From DATDIC01 sp963764525 (lineage in GTDB: Bacteria > Pseudomonadota > Alphaproteobacteria > Acetobacterales > Acetobacteraceae): 64,000 nt of DNA. The translations under genes and the position numbers were made by a program. Position 1 is the stretch's first letter. Each line of letters starts with the position of its first letter. Where the stretch lies: NCBI GenBank assembly GCA_963764525.1, contig CAVXTC010000026.1, positions 62,001 to 126,000 of the forward strand, written 5' to 3'. Below the pieces are notes generated by a model that saw only the letters and a list, made by a program, of their open reading frames with translations, made no database searches and had not been told where the DNA came from. Positions 40,966-51,006 of the stretch are shown here, piece by piece.

Positions 40966-41466
40966 TCGGCCGTCGTGGTGCTCGGCCCGGCACAACGGGA
41001 CGTGCAGATAGGGCAGCGGGTCCACGGCGCGGTCCCCGATCTTCATCTCGAAATAGAGATGACTGCCATAGGTCACCCCGGTTAGCCCCACAACCCCGAT
41101 CTCCTGGCCGGCGAGGATCAGGTGCTGCCCGTCCGCGAACGGCAGGGCGATGCTGCCGAGATGGCTATACACCCCGATGAAGCCTTGATGCTGGATCAGC
41201 ATCTCCAGCCCGCCGGGACCGCCGCGCTCGACACGGAGCAATGTGCCTGGCGCAACCGCGCGCACGGGATTGCCGAGCGCGGCCGGCAGATCGAGGCCGT
41301 AATGGTAAGTTCCCGCCAACGGCTTGCCCGGCAGGATGCGCGGACCGAACGGGGAGGAGACGCAGGCCGGGCTGACCGGATCGAGCAACCGGCCAATGAG
41401 CGGTTCGGCACGGGCCTGCGCGCCGAACAGCATCAGAAGGAAGGCGAGCCCGAACCGACGCGACAT
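40876..41466 (-). CDS. M23-family metallopeptidase (LytM type), exported
   Basis: The 196-residue protein has a signal peptide (FGLAFLLMLFGAQARA). The LytM zinc site is visible as HYGLDL (His and Asp) and SHLYFEM (the downstream H of HxH-type motifs), with GVYSHLG between. It should act on, or help regulate action on, peptidoglycan in the periplasm. Conserved landmarks (SSPFGPRILPG, VRAVAPGTLLRV, AGQEIGVVGLTG) are complete. It overlaps the end of hemY tail to tail. Confidence 0.88.
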   Translation of the reverse strand: MSRRFGLAFLLMLFGAQARAEPLIGRLLDPVSPACVSSPFGPRILPGKPLAGTYHYGLDLPAALGNPVRAVAPGTLLRVERGGPGGLEMLIQHQGFIGVYSHLGSIALPFADGQHLILAGQEIGVVGLTGVTYGSHLYFEMKIGDRAVDPLPYLHVPLCRAEHHDGRSVLLAADGRILPSRFYGAAVGKTARLALR

Positions 41467-41589
41467 TGGTCATTCCCGATCCGATGATGATCCGGCCAGG
41501 AGCCATCAGCGGACGGAAGGCGTCGAATCAGATGGGCGTGTCGGCGCGGGGTTGTGAACGGTTCCGTGGCGCGCCGCCGCGAAGCCGGC

Positions 41590-41620
41590 CGTCATTCCCG
41601 CCAGAGAGCGGGAATCCAGG
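41590..41620. repeat. Intergenic repeat (GTCATTCCCG...CGGGAATCCAG type)
   Basis: CGTCATTCCCGCC, then AGAGAGCGGGAATCCAGG, is a short inverted repeat (ATTCCCGC/GCGGGAAT) in the 220-bp gap between the M23 gene and korB. Sequences of this type are dispersed in many proteobacterial genomes. Nothing else was found in this gap. Confidence 0.6.
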
Positions 41621-41686
41621 CGCCGCTCGCAGAACCGGAGCAGCCGGAACCGCGTGGGCCTTTGGCCCCTGGGGTCAGGCGATGTT

Positions 41687-42743
41687 CTACCGCAGGCTCG
41701 CGTTCAGCTTTTGCAGCGCCGCCGCGCCTGGGACCAGCGCCGCTTCATCCAGTTCGTTGAACGGCGTTTCGACCGTGTTCATGTGCCGATGCAGATCGTG
41801 CGGCTGCGGGTCCAGGTACAACAGCCCGGTCACGATTTCCCCGGCGGCCTCGACGCTGCTGGAGGTGGTTCATCGCCGCCACCCGGTCCTGCACGTCATA
41901 GTCATCCGCCAGCTTGCGCAGCTTGATCAGCGAACCATCGTGCTGCCGCACGATCTCCACCGAGCCAGGCTGGTAATCGACGGTGATTTCATCGCGCCCG
42001 GTTATTACGTCCAGGTAGTTCACTGCCTCGTTGTGCGCGCGAACATAATCGAAGCTTTTGTGCGAGCCGTCGTGGTTGTTGAACGCCACGCAGGGTGAGA
42101 TGCAATCGATGAAGGCGGCGCCTTCGTGCTTGATCGCTGCCTTGATCAGCGGCACGAGCTGCGCCTTGTCGCCGGAGAAGCTGCGGGCCACGAAGGTGGC
42201 GCCGAGCTGCAACGCCAGTCCGACCAGGTCGATCGCCGCATCACTGTTCAGCACGCCGCGCTTGGATTTCGCGCCCTTGTCGGAGGTGGCGGAGAACTGG
42301 CCCTTGGTGAGCCCGTACACCCCGTTATTCTCGACGATGTACAGCATGTTCACGCCGCGCCGCATGACATGGGCGAACTGCCCCAGCCCGATCGATGCGG
42401 AATCCCCGTCGCCGGACACGCCGAGATAGATCAGATCGCGGTTCGCCAGATTGGCGCCCGTCAGGACCGACGGCATGCGTCCGTGCACCGAATTGAACCC
42501 GTGCGAGGCGCCAAGGAAATACGTTGGGGTCTTCGAGGAGCAGCCGATGCCGGACAGCTTGGCGATCCGGTGCGGCGGCAGGTCCAGCTCGAAGCAGGCG
42601 TGCACGATGGCGGCGCTGATCGAATCGTGCCCGCAGCCGGCGCACAGGGTCGAAATCGTGCCCTCGTAGTCGCGCCGTGTGTAGCCGAGCGTGTTCTTCG
42701 GCAGCTCCGGATGGTGCAGCTTCGGTTTCGGGATGAACGTCAT
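41687..42743 (-). CDS. korB: 2-oxoacid:ferredoxin oxidoreductase, beta subunit
   Basis: KorB binds thiamine diphosphate and an Fe-S cluster and, with KorA, oxidises a 2-oxoacid (2-oxoglutarate is the usual substrate) to acyl-CoA. Seen are the N-terminal cysteines TLCAGCGHDS, the later SGIGCSSKTP, and the ThDP motif VSGDGDSASIGLGQFAH with IVENNGVYGLTKGQFSAT. A shift near 41862 hides the true C-terminus, which in the next frame reads EIVTGLLYLDPQPHDLHRHM and ends LNASLR at a TAG (41687-41689). The start overlaps the korA stop. Confidence 0.93.
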
Positions 42744-44600
42744 GGCACGGCCTTCCGGAACGGAATGACGTTGAGCGCGCCTACCTTGTCGGCGATCGCG
42801 CCGGAGATGAAGCGCGCGGTGATGGGTGTGCCGTCGTAGTGCAACACGGACACCAGCCTGGCCGGATCGATTTCAAGCTCGTTGACCAGCAGCATGCGAA
42901 GCTGAGCGTCGCGGTTCTGCTCGACCACAAACACCTGGTCATGCGCCGCGATGAACGCCGGTACGTCCTGATGGAACGGAAAGCCGCGGACCCGCAGCAT
43001 GTCGAGCGCGATACCCTCGCCGGCGAGAATGTCGGCCGCTTCGTCCATCGCCGGGCTGGAGGAGCCGTAATAGATCACGCCGAGCCGGGTGGGTTCCGTG
43101 GCGGGTCGCAGCACCGGATGCGGAACCAGCTCCTTCGCCGTATCGAATTTCCTCAGCAGACGCTGCATGTTGTCGGCGTAGGCGGGGCCTTCCTCGGTGT
43201 ACCGCGCGTAGCGGTCCTTCGAAGTGCCGCGGGTGAAGTAGGCGCCGCGCGTGGGGTGCGCACCGGGATAGGTGCGGTACGGGATTCCGTCGCCATCAAC
43301 GTCCAGGTAGCGGCCGAAATCCTTGCCGGCCTCCAATTCCTCGGCGGTCATGACCTTGCCGCGGTCCATCCGCCGCGCGTCGTCCCAGGCGAATGGCGCG
43401 CACAGCCGCTCGTTCATGCCGATATCGAGGTCCAGCAGCACGAAGATGGGCGTCTGCAAGCGGTCCGCGAGATCGAACGCCAGTGCGCCGAATTCGAAGC
43501 ACTCATGCGGGTCTTCGGGGAACAGCAGCACATGTTTGGTATCGCCATGCGACGCATAAGCGCAGGTCAGTACATCGCATTGCTGGGTGCGCGTCGGCAT
43601 GCCGGTGGAAGGCCCGGCGCGCTGGACGTCGAAGATAACAGCGGGAATCTCGGCGAAATACGCCAGCCCGAAAAACTCCTGCATCAGCGAAATGCCGGGA
43701 CCGGAGGTGGCGGTGAAGGCACGCGCGCCGTTCCACGCGGCGCCGATCACCATGCCGATCGACGCCAGTTCGTCCTCCGCCTGAACGATGGCGAAGCGGT
43801 GCTGGCCGGTGTCCTTGTCCACCCGGTAGCGATGGCAGTAGCGTGCGAACGCCTCGGCCAGCGAGGAAGACGGCGTGATCGGGTACCAAGCGGCGACCGT
43901 CGCCCCGCCGTACAGCGCTCCGAGTGCCGCCGCGCTGTTTCCCTCGATCGAGATGCGGTCGCCCACCGCATCGGCGCGGCGCACGCGCAGCCCAATCGGG
44001 CATTGCAGATGCGTCAGAGCGTAGTCGCGGCCCATGTGCAGCGCATGAATGTTGGGCTGGATCAACTTGTCCTTGCCGCGGAACTGCTCGCTGACCAGCG
44101 CCTCGACCGCGCCGATTTCTATGTCGAGCAGCGCCGACAACGCGCCCACATAGATGATGTTCTTGAACAATTGGCGCTGCCGGGGATCCGTGTATTCGCG
44201 GTTGCACAGCTCGGTCAGCGGCATGCCGATCACCACGATGTCGCGGCGAAATTTCGACTCCGGCAGCGGCTTGGTGGAATCGTAGAACAGGTAACCACCC
44301 GGTTCGATGGACGCCACGTCCTTGTCCCAGGTCTGCGGGTTCATCGCCACCATCAGATCGACACCGCCCCGCGCGCCGAGATGGCCGGCTTCGGACACCC
44401 GCACCTCGTACCAGCGTGGGCAGGCCCTGGATGTTGGACGGAAAGATGTTGCGCGGCGCCATCGGGACGCCCATGCGCAGGATCGATTTGCCGAACAGCG
44501 TATTGGCGCTGGCCGAGCCGGAGCCGTTCACGTTGGCGAACTTGATGACGAAGTCGTTGACTCGTTGCAGGCCGTCAACGCGTGTCAGTGACTGCAGCAT
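42740..44600 (-). CDS. korA: 2-oxoacid:ferredoxin oxidoreductase, alpha subunit (gamma-alpha fusion)
   Basis: The protein has about 620 residues. The N-terminal third is the gamma-type domain (VNDFVIKFANVNGSGSASAN, ILRMGVPMAPRNIFPSNIQG) and the rest is the alpha domain (YPITPSSSLAEAFARY, ATSGPGISLMQEFFGLA, QRAGPSTGMPTRTQQCDV). This is the usual fused form of two-subunit Kor enzymes. A shift near 44412 divides the N-terminal sixty residues from the remainder. The start ATG 44600 overlaps the end of the upstream flavoprotein gene by 16 nt, and its stop overlaps korB, so the three genes are tightly coupled. Confidence 0.93.
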
Positions 44601-46378
44601 GCATGCTCCGCCTGTGCCACATCGAGAAGGAAACGCTGCATGTCCCAGGCGCCGGTGGGACAGCGCTCGGCGCACAGGCCGCAGTGCAGGCAGACGTCCT
44701 CGTCCTTCACCATCACCCGCCCGGTCTTGAGCGGGCCGGACACGTACAGCGCCTGCGTGGTGTTCTGTGCCGGTGCGTTCAGCCGGATGCGCAGCTCCGC
44801 CTCGGTTCCGTTCTCGGTGAAGGTGATGCAATCGACCGGACAGATATCCACGCAGGCATCGCATTCGATGCAAAGTGCGTCGCTGAACACGGTCTGCACG
44901 TCGCAGTTCAGGCAGCGTTCGGCTTCCTTGTAGGCAAGCCGGTCATCGTACCCGAGTTCCACTTCCGCCTTGATGTCGCGCAGCGAGAGCGCCTTGTCCT
45001 TGTGCGGCACCGCATACCGGAGATCCGAGCGAAATATCGTTGTCGTAGCTCCATTCATGGATGCCCATCTTCTGGCTGGCCAGCGTCACCATCGGCGGCG
45101 GGCGGTTATTCACATCCTGATCGTTGCAAAGTTGATGGATGGAGATCGCCGCCTGGTGCCCATGCGCCACCGCCCAGATGATGTTCTTCGGGCCGAACGC
45201 CGAGTCGCCGCCGAAGAACACCTTGGGATGCGTGGATTGCATGGTGACCTGGTCCACGACCGGCATGTCCCACTGATCGAACTCAAGCCCGATATCCGCG
45301 CTCGATCCACGGGAACGCATTCTCCTGCCCGACCGCCACCAGCACGTCATCGCACGGGAAATGCTGGTCCGGCTCCCCGGTCGGGACCAGCCGGCGGCGC
45401 CCCTTGGCGTCGCGTTCGGCCTTCACCTTCTCGAACAGGACGCCGGTCAGCCGGCCGTCGGCGTGGGTGAATTCTTTCGGCACGAGGTAATTCAGGATCG
45501 GGATGTCCTCGCGGATCGCGTCCTGCTTTTCCCAGGGGGACGCCTTCATCTCCTCGAACCCGGAGCGGACGATCACCTTCACGTCGCTCGCCGCCCAGAC
45601 GCCGCGCCGAACGGCAGCAATCCATCGCCGTGTTGCCGCCGCCGAGCACGATCACGCGCCTCCCGATCCTGTCGATGTGGCCAAACGAGACCGAGGACAG
45701 CCAGTCGATGCCGATATGGATGTTGGCCGCGCCTTCCTGCCGGCCGGGGATCGGCAGGTCGCGCCCGCGCGGCGCGCCGGAGCCGATAAAGATCGCGTCG
45801 TAGTCTTCCGCCAGCAACGCCTTCAGACTGTCGATCCGCTGCCCGAGCCGCGTCTCGATGCCCGAGATCGACGATGTAGCCCACTTCTTCGTCGATGACG
45901 TGCTCGGGCAGGCGGAATTTCGGGATCTGGCTGCGGATCATGCCGCCGGCCCGCGAGATCCGAATCGAACACCACGCAATGGTAGCCGAGCGGCGCGAGA
46001 TCGCGTGCCACCGTCAGCGATGCCGGGCCGGCGCCGACCAGCGCGATGCGCTTGCCGTTCGGCTCGTTCAGCAGGCCGCGGCAGGCGGTCGCGGATGTCA
46101 CCTTTGTAATCCGCCGCGACCCGTTTCAGGCGGCAAATCGCCACCGGTTCTTCCTCGACGCGGCCGCGGCGGCAGGCGGGTTCACAAGGGCGATCACAGG
46201 TGCGGCCCAGAATTCCCGGAAAGACGTTCGACTGCCAATTGATCATATAAGCGTCAGCATATCGCTGCGCTGCAATAAGCCGAATGTATTCCGGTACCGG
46301 CGTATGTGCCGGGCAGGCCCACTGGCAGTCCACGACCTTGTGGAAATACTCTGGGTCCCGAATATCGGTCGGCTGCAA
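44585..46378 (-). CDS. FAD-dependent NAD(P)H oxidoreductase with ferredoxin domain (GltD-like, Kor partner)
   Basis: Read across six frame shifts (near 46095, 45955, 45865, 45600, 45305 and 45045) this is one protein of about 597 residues. In order it has an N-terminal Fe-S segment (CQWACPAHTPVPEYI, CDRPCEPACRRG), an FAD motif (KRIALVGAGPASLTVARDL), an NAD(P) motif (RRVIVLGGGNTAMDCCRSA), the FAD-binding GGDSAFGPKNIIWAVAHG, and a C-terminal two-cluster ferredoxin domain (CIECDACVDICPVDCI, CLHCGLCAERCPTGA). It is the glutamate-synthase-small-subunit type. Its position suggests it passes electrons from KorAB to NAD(P)+, as in three-subunit 2-oxoglutarate:NADP+ oxidoreductases known from aromatic-degrading bacteria. 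Confidence 0.87.
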
Positions 46379-46610
46379 ACCTGAAGTCTCCCATCTCCGG
46401 CGAGGGCCGTTCTTGTGGGGCCGGGGCCGCGCGCCGTCAATCCACCGTAGGAAGAAAGCCTTCTGCCAGCAAGCGCAAGGAACGCATGGCCGGAAACCAG
46501 CCCGGGACGCTGGTGCCGCCGGTGTTGACGTTCAGGTGTTTGCGTCGCTTGCATCATCGCCGGTGCGCTGACAGCTTGGGCCCGCCTGCCCTGCCCGACC
46601 GGAGTCCTGC
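46379..46610. other. Divergent intergenic region, flavoprotein / glycosyltransferase
   Basis: These 232 bp separate the Kor operon (minus) from the methyltransferase-glycosyltransferase gene (plus) and should hold both promoters. I see no convincing promoter boxes, repeat or small gene. Confidence 0.4.
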
Positions 46611-48412
46611 GTGTCGTCCTACCCTGATGTGCCGAATGCCGATCTATTGCAGCGCATCCCGCTCGATGCCCGGGTGGTGCTCGATGTCGGCTGCGGCACC
46701 GGCTCGCTTGGCGCTGCCTATCGCCGGCTCAACCCGCGCGCTCTGCTGCTTGGCATCGACAGGGACCCGGCCGCCGCGGCGATTGCCGCCGAGCGGCTCG
46801 ACCAGGTGGCGGACGTGGACGTGGAGGCCGACCCGCTGCCATTCCAGCTCGACTCCCGGATCGACTGCATCATTTACGGCGATATTCTGGAGCACCTCGC
46901 GGACCCCTGGCAGGTGCTGCACCGCCACATCGCCGCGCTGAACGACGACGGCACCATCCTGATCTGCATCCCGAACGTGGAGCATTGGAGCTTTGCCGCC
47001 CGGCTGCTGCACGGCACCTGGGAGTACGAGCCGAGCGGACTGCTGGACGAAACGCATCTGCGCTGGTTCAGCCTGGACAGCATGCGCCGCAGCCTGCTCG
47101 CGGCCGGGCTCTCCCTGTGCGACGTCCATCCGAGCGTGTTCGATCCTGAAAAGGCGCGCGCATTCGTCACCGCGATGACGCCGGCGCTGCTGGCGCTGGG
47201 CACCGATCCGCAGGAATACCTGACCCGCTCCTCGGCGCTGCAATACGTGTGGCGCGCCCGCAAGCAGCCACGACCGAGGCTGACCGTCGCCGCGACGATG
47301 CTGGATCCGGTCGGTGGCGTCTCCCACGTGCGGGTGGTCTATCCGCTGCGGGCGATGGCCGGCGACGCCTCGGTGATCACGCATATCGTGCGGTCGGAGA
47401 TGCCGGCCACCGAACCGGACGCGCCTCACGTCTGCATCCTGCATCGCGCCGTGCTGATGGGTCCGCAGGGGCTGGCGAAGATCTGCGGCTTGCTGGCCGA
47501 CGGATGGGTGATCGTGACCGAATTCGACGACCATCCCGATTTCTTCCGCTCGATGCAGGGCGACGAGCACCTGACCTTCCGGGGCGTCCACGCCGTGCAA
47601 ACCAGCACCCAGGCGCTCGCCGATATTTTGCGGACGCGGAACCCGGAAGTCATGGTGTTTCCCAATGCCATCCACGCGCTGCCGGAGCCGCGCAATTTCC
47701 GCGATCCGGCTGCGATGACGCTGTTCTTCGGCGCGCTCAACCGCGAGGCCGACTGGGAAAAGCTGATGCCGGCGCTGAATGCCGTGGCGGGGCGGTCGGC
47801 GATCGGTTGCGCTTTCAGGTGGTGCACGACCGTGCTTTCTTTGACGCGCTCGAAATCGCCGCACAAGCAATTCACCCCAACCTGCGACCATGACACCTAC
47901 ATGACCTGCTGGGGCAGAGTGAGATCGCGTTCATGCCGTTGTCAGACACGCCATTCAATCGCGCCAAATCGGACCTCAAGTTCGTCGAGGCGGGTGCCTG
48001 CGGGGTCGCGTCGCTGGCAAGCCCCATCGTCTATGCCGATAGCATCGAGGATGGCTGCACCGGGCTGCTGTTTGCCGATGCGGAGCAGTTGCGTGACCGG
48101 CTGCTGCGCCTGCTGTCGATGGCCGACCTCGCGCGCGCCCTGGGGGAAGCGGCGCGGGAGTATGTCACGGAGCACCGGATGCTGGCTTACCAGGTTGCTT
48201 CGCGAATCGCGTGGTATCGTTCGCTCTGGGACCGTCGGGCCGAGCTGACCAACGCGCTGGACGGATCGAAGCCCGGCCTCGCCGGCGCGTGCGTCCGGCT
48301 GCGACGCCGCAGGTCCCGCGCTGTACTGGAGCAGGACAGCACTGCCGCGAAGTGTTCGAGCGTAGCGGCGACGATTGGATCGGACACATTCTGGCGGACG
48401 AGCCATCCTTAA
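46611..48412 (+). CDS. Methyltransferase-glycosyltransferase fusion
   Basis: The N-terminal 200 residues are a class I SAM methyltransferase (VVLDVGCGTGSLGAAYR, GIDRDPAAAAIAAERL, IDCIIYGDILEHL, DGTILICIPNVEHWSFAARL). After a linker near residue 220 a glycosyltransferase-like domain follows (RLTVAATMLDPVGGVSHVRVVYPLR) and ends in a GT-type C-lobe (FMPLSDTPFNRAKSDLKFVEAGACGVASLASP). Shifts lie near 47808, 47880 and 47912. The end is uncertain, since reading after about 48250 becomes low in conservation. Such fusions act in cell-surface polysaccharide or protein glycan synthesis; acceptor and sugar are not known. It stands alone. Confidence 0.75.
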
Positions 48413-48537
48413 TATGCCGGAGATCGGCATCGAATTCCCCCACCGATCTCTACGACGGCGTGGAGCTGACCTTGCCCGCCGACCACTCTCCGCCGGATGC
48501 GTCGCGCTGACCGGTTATCGGCTGGCAGTGCCGGTCG

Positions 48538-49068
48538 CTACACCTTCTCGACCTGACTGTACTCCAGTTCGACCGGCGTGGAGCGGCCGAAGATCGAGAC
48601 GCTGACCTTCACGCGAGCCTTCTCTTCGTCCACCTCTTCCACGGTTCCGTTGAAACTGGTGAACGGGCCGTCGGCGACGCGCACCTGCTCGCCGACCTCG
48701 AACAGCACCGAGGGACGGGGATGCTCCACCCCCTCCTGGGTCTGCTTCATGATCCGCTCCGCCTCGGAATCGGTGATCGGCGACGGCTTGGTGCGGCTGC
48801 CCAGGAAGCCGGTGACCTTGGGCGTGTTCTTCACCAGGTGCCAGGCATCGTCGGTGAGTTCCATCTTCACCAGGACGTAGCCGGGAAAGAACTTGCGTTC
48901 GGCGTTCACCTTCTGCCCGCGACGCAGCTCGACCACTTCTTCCGAGGGCACCAGGACCTCGTCAAACTGGTCCGCCAAGCCCTTCTGCGCCGCCTGTTCT
49001 TTCAGCTGTTGGGCGATCTTCTTCTCGAAGCCCGAATAGACGTGCACCACATACCAGCGCTTTGCCAC
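48538..49068 (-). CDS. nusG: Transcription termination/antitermination protein NusG
   Basis: The 176-residue NusG has the NGN domain (RWYVVHVYSGFEKKIA, FFPGYVLVKMELTDDAWH) and the C-terminal KOW domain (FEVGEQVRVADGPFTSFNGTVEEVDEEKARVKV). It couples RNA polymerase with Rho and the ribosome. GTG 49068 starts directly before AKRWYVV; an upstream ATG at 49107 would run into secE. It follows secE by 13 nt. The usual next genes rplK and rplA are not here: a convergent glycosyltransferase gene follows instead. Confidence 0.95.
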   Translation of the reverse strand: MAKRWYVVHVYSGFEKKIAQQLKEQAAQKGLADQFDEVLVPSEEVVELRRGQKVNAERKFFPGYVLVKMELTDDAWHLVKNTPKVTGFLGSRTKPSPITDSEAERIMKQTQEGVEHPRPSVLFEVGEQVRVADGPFTSFNGTVEEVDEEKARVKVSVSIFGRSTPVELEYSQVEKV

Positions 49069-49081
49069 CGCTGCGTCTCCC

Positions 49082-49291
49082 TCAGCCCCAGGCGCCGAAC
49101 AAGGCACGCACGGCGATGCCGATCACCTGATCGACGAAGAAGAAGAACACTGCCGACAGCGCCACCATCCCGAGGACCAGTCCGGTGGTCACCATGGTTT
49201 CCTTGCGCGAGGGCCAGGTGACACGCGCCACCTCGGCTCTTACTTCACGCAGGAACTTCGCCGGATTCACCGCCACGCCAGTCACCTTCAT
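49082..49291 (-). CDS. secE: Preprotein translocase subunit SecE
   Basis: The 69-residue single-helix SecE stabilises SecY in the Sec translocon. It has the cytoplasmic amphipathic part with the conserved VNPAKFLREVRAEVARVTWPSRKET segment and one membrane helix (VLGMVALSAVFFFFVDQVIG). The start is ATG 49291; longer reading would enter the tRNA-Trp gene. tRNA-Trp-secE-nusG is the standard order. Confidence 0.94.
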   Translation of the reverse strand: MKVTGVAVNPAKFLREVRAEVARVTWPSRKETMVTTGLVLGMVALSAVFFFFVDQVIGIAVRALFGAWG

Positions 49292-49325
49292 CGAACCTTT
49301 ATGATGTGATCCCTCTCCCTGCAAA

Positions 49326-49402
49326 TGGCAGGGGTGGAGGGTCTCGAACCCCCAGCCTCCGGTTTTGGAGACCGGCGCTCTAGCCAATTGAGCTACACCC
49401 CT
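49326..49402 (-). tRNA. tRNA-Trp (anticodon CCA)
   Basis: The cloverleaf folds fully: acceptor AGGGGTG/CACCCCT, D arm GCTCAATTGGCTAGAGC, anticodon loop CTCCAAA between CCGGT and ACCGG, and T loop TTCGAGA. A genomically encoded CCA follows discriminator G. It lies 34 bp upstream of secE on the same strand. Confidence 0.96.
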
Positions 49403-49504
49403 GCATTCACCTGCGGGCAGCCGCGCAGCGCCCCCGGACTGCCGGCAGGAGGCGCGCGCAGAGGCCGTAGAAAGGCCGCGGCGGAGCCGGTGTCAAGTAT
49501 GGGA

Positions 49505-49578
49505 TGGAGCGGGTGACGGGGATCGAACCCGCACAACCAGCTTGGAAGGCTGGGGCTCTACCATTGAGCTACACCCGC
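49505..49578 (-). tRNA. tRNA-Gly (anticodon TCC)
   Basis: The cloverleaf has acceptor GCGGGTG/CACCCGC, anticodon loop CTTCCAA between CCAGC and GCTGG, T loop TTCGATC and encoded CCA. It is 102 bp upstream of tRNA-Trp on the same strand and probably shares its primary transcript. Confidence 0.96.
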
Positions 49579-49647
49579 ATGGCGAGGTGAATCCTACAGA
49601 CCGGCGCCGGCACGCGCAATCGCCCGAACGAAGCGCGTGGGCGCCGG

Positions 49648-50542
49648 CTATGCCGCGGCTTGCGCCGGCGCGGAGGCGGTCGCCCGCCGAACCCGCACCC
49701 GCCGGATCCGGCGCGGGTCCGCCTCCAGGATGCGAAACTCGAGCCCGGATGGATGACTGATCACCTCGCCGCGGGCCGGCACACGACCGGCCAGCGTGAA
49801 CACCAGGCCGCCGACCGTGTCGATATCGGCATCCCGCTCATCCTCGGTCAGCACCGCACCCATGCGTTGCTCGAACGCCTCCACCGGCAACTTTGCGTCG
49901 ATGTCGAGGGCGCCATCCGGCCGGTCCACCACCATCGGCCCCTCGATCTCATCGTGCTCGTCGGCGATATCGCCGGTGATCGTCTCGACCAGGTCCTCGA
50001 TGGTGACCAGCCCGTCGATGCCGCCATATTCGTCCACCACCAGCGCGAGGTGCATGCGCGCCTGGCGCATCTGGAGCAGCAGGTCCAGCACCGGGATCTG
50101 CGCCGCCACCATCAGCGGCCGGCGCAGGATCGCTTCCAACGAAAATTCCTCCGGTCGGCCCACATAGGCATAGACATCCTTGATGTGAACCATGCCGAGG
50201 ATGTCATCGAGCTGCTCGCGATAGACCGGCAGGCGGGAATGGCCATCGTTGCGGATTCGCTCCACCGCCTGCTGGAATGTCAGGTCCGCGCGCATCGCCA
50301 CGATATCGGCGCGCGGCACCATCACATCCCCGGCCGTGGTGCCGCGCAGCCGCAGGACGTTGGCGATCAGCGCCCGCTCATGGCGGTCGAGTTCCGGCAC
50401 GACGCCGGGGGTTTGCGGAGCCGCGGCGGCTTCCTGCAACCAGCTCGGCAATTGATTCGCGGACGCTGTGCTCGGCGCCGCGGCGCTGCAGCAGCGTCCG
50501 CACGCGGCCGAGCAGTCCCAGGCGCGACAGCGCGCCGCTCAT
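49648..50542 (-). CDS. corC: CBS-domain CorC/HlyC-type protein
   Basis: This cytoplasmic CorC/TlyC-like protein (no DUF21 membrane domain) has the conserved entry DVMVPRADIVAMRAD, two CBS domains (HSRLPVYREQLDDILGMVHIKDV; ALVVDEYGGIDGLVTIEDLVE) and the C-terminal CorC_HlyC domain (DTVGGLVFTLAGRVPARGEVI). A shift near 50450 separates the N-terminal thirty residues (MSGALSRLGLLGRVRTLL, VRESIAEL). The start ATG 50542 overlaps the ybeY stop. In this standard miaB-phoH-ybeY-corC unit it is thought to assist Mg/Co homeostasis. Confidence 0.9.
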
Positions 50543-51006
50543 CCGCGCCGCCACGGGTTGGGAACGCCGATCCGCCGCAGAATGCGAGCCTCGGCCATTT
50601 CCATCCGGCGCGCCTCGCCAACGCGCAGATGATCGTGGCCGGCCAGATGCAAGGCGCCGTGCACCACAAGATGCGCCATATGATACGCCGGACGGCGCGA
50701 TGCGGCGATCGCTTCCCGCCGTACCACCCCGGCTGCCAGGATGATCTGCCCGGGCAGACCCGGGCCCGAAGGCTCATAGGTCAGCACGTTGGTCGGCTTG
50801 TTACGAGCGCGGTCCCGGGCATTGAGGCGATGGACTGTGCGGTCATCCGCGAGCACGACCACCCCGCGGTGGCCGGTGGCGCACATGGCGCGCGCGGCGA
50901 GCGTCTGGGCGCGCGGCACCAGTCGGTGCCATGCCGGATCGGCGACGATGACTTCAGGTTCCTGGACGGCCCCCGCGTTTGCGGGAACGGTACTCGGAGG
51001 ATCCAT
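50539..51006 (-). CDS. ybeY: Endoribonuclease YbeY
   Basis: The 155-residue zinc endoribonuclease acts in 16S rRNA maturation and ribosome quality control. The zinc motif HGALHLAGHDH is intact, preceded by NKPTNVLTYEPS. The start ATG 51006 overlaps the phoH stop as TGATG. Its end overlaps corC by 4 nt. The gene is intact. Confidence 0.94.
   Translation of the reverse strand: MDPPSTVPANAGAVQEPEVIVADPAWHRLVPRAQTLAARAMCATGHRGVVVLADDRTVHRLNARDRARNKPTNVLTYEPSGPGLPGQIILAAGVVRREAIAASRRPAYHMAHLVVHGALHLAGHDHLRVGEARRMEMAEARILRRIGVPNPWRRG

Noticed and set aside
42839..44545. 568-codon open frame on the plus strand
   Set aside because: Antisense to korA, whose domains are clearly conserved.
44585..46378. 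Programmed frameshifting as the explanation for split genes
   Set aside because: Shifts are scattered over unrelated genes, occur up to six times in one gene and lack slippery heptamers with consistent downstream structure; sequencing indels are simpler.
49326..49578. Integration site of a mobile element at the tRNA genes
   Set aside because: Both tRNAs are complete with CCA. No integrase, duplicated tRNA end or foreign-looking block lies next to them.
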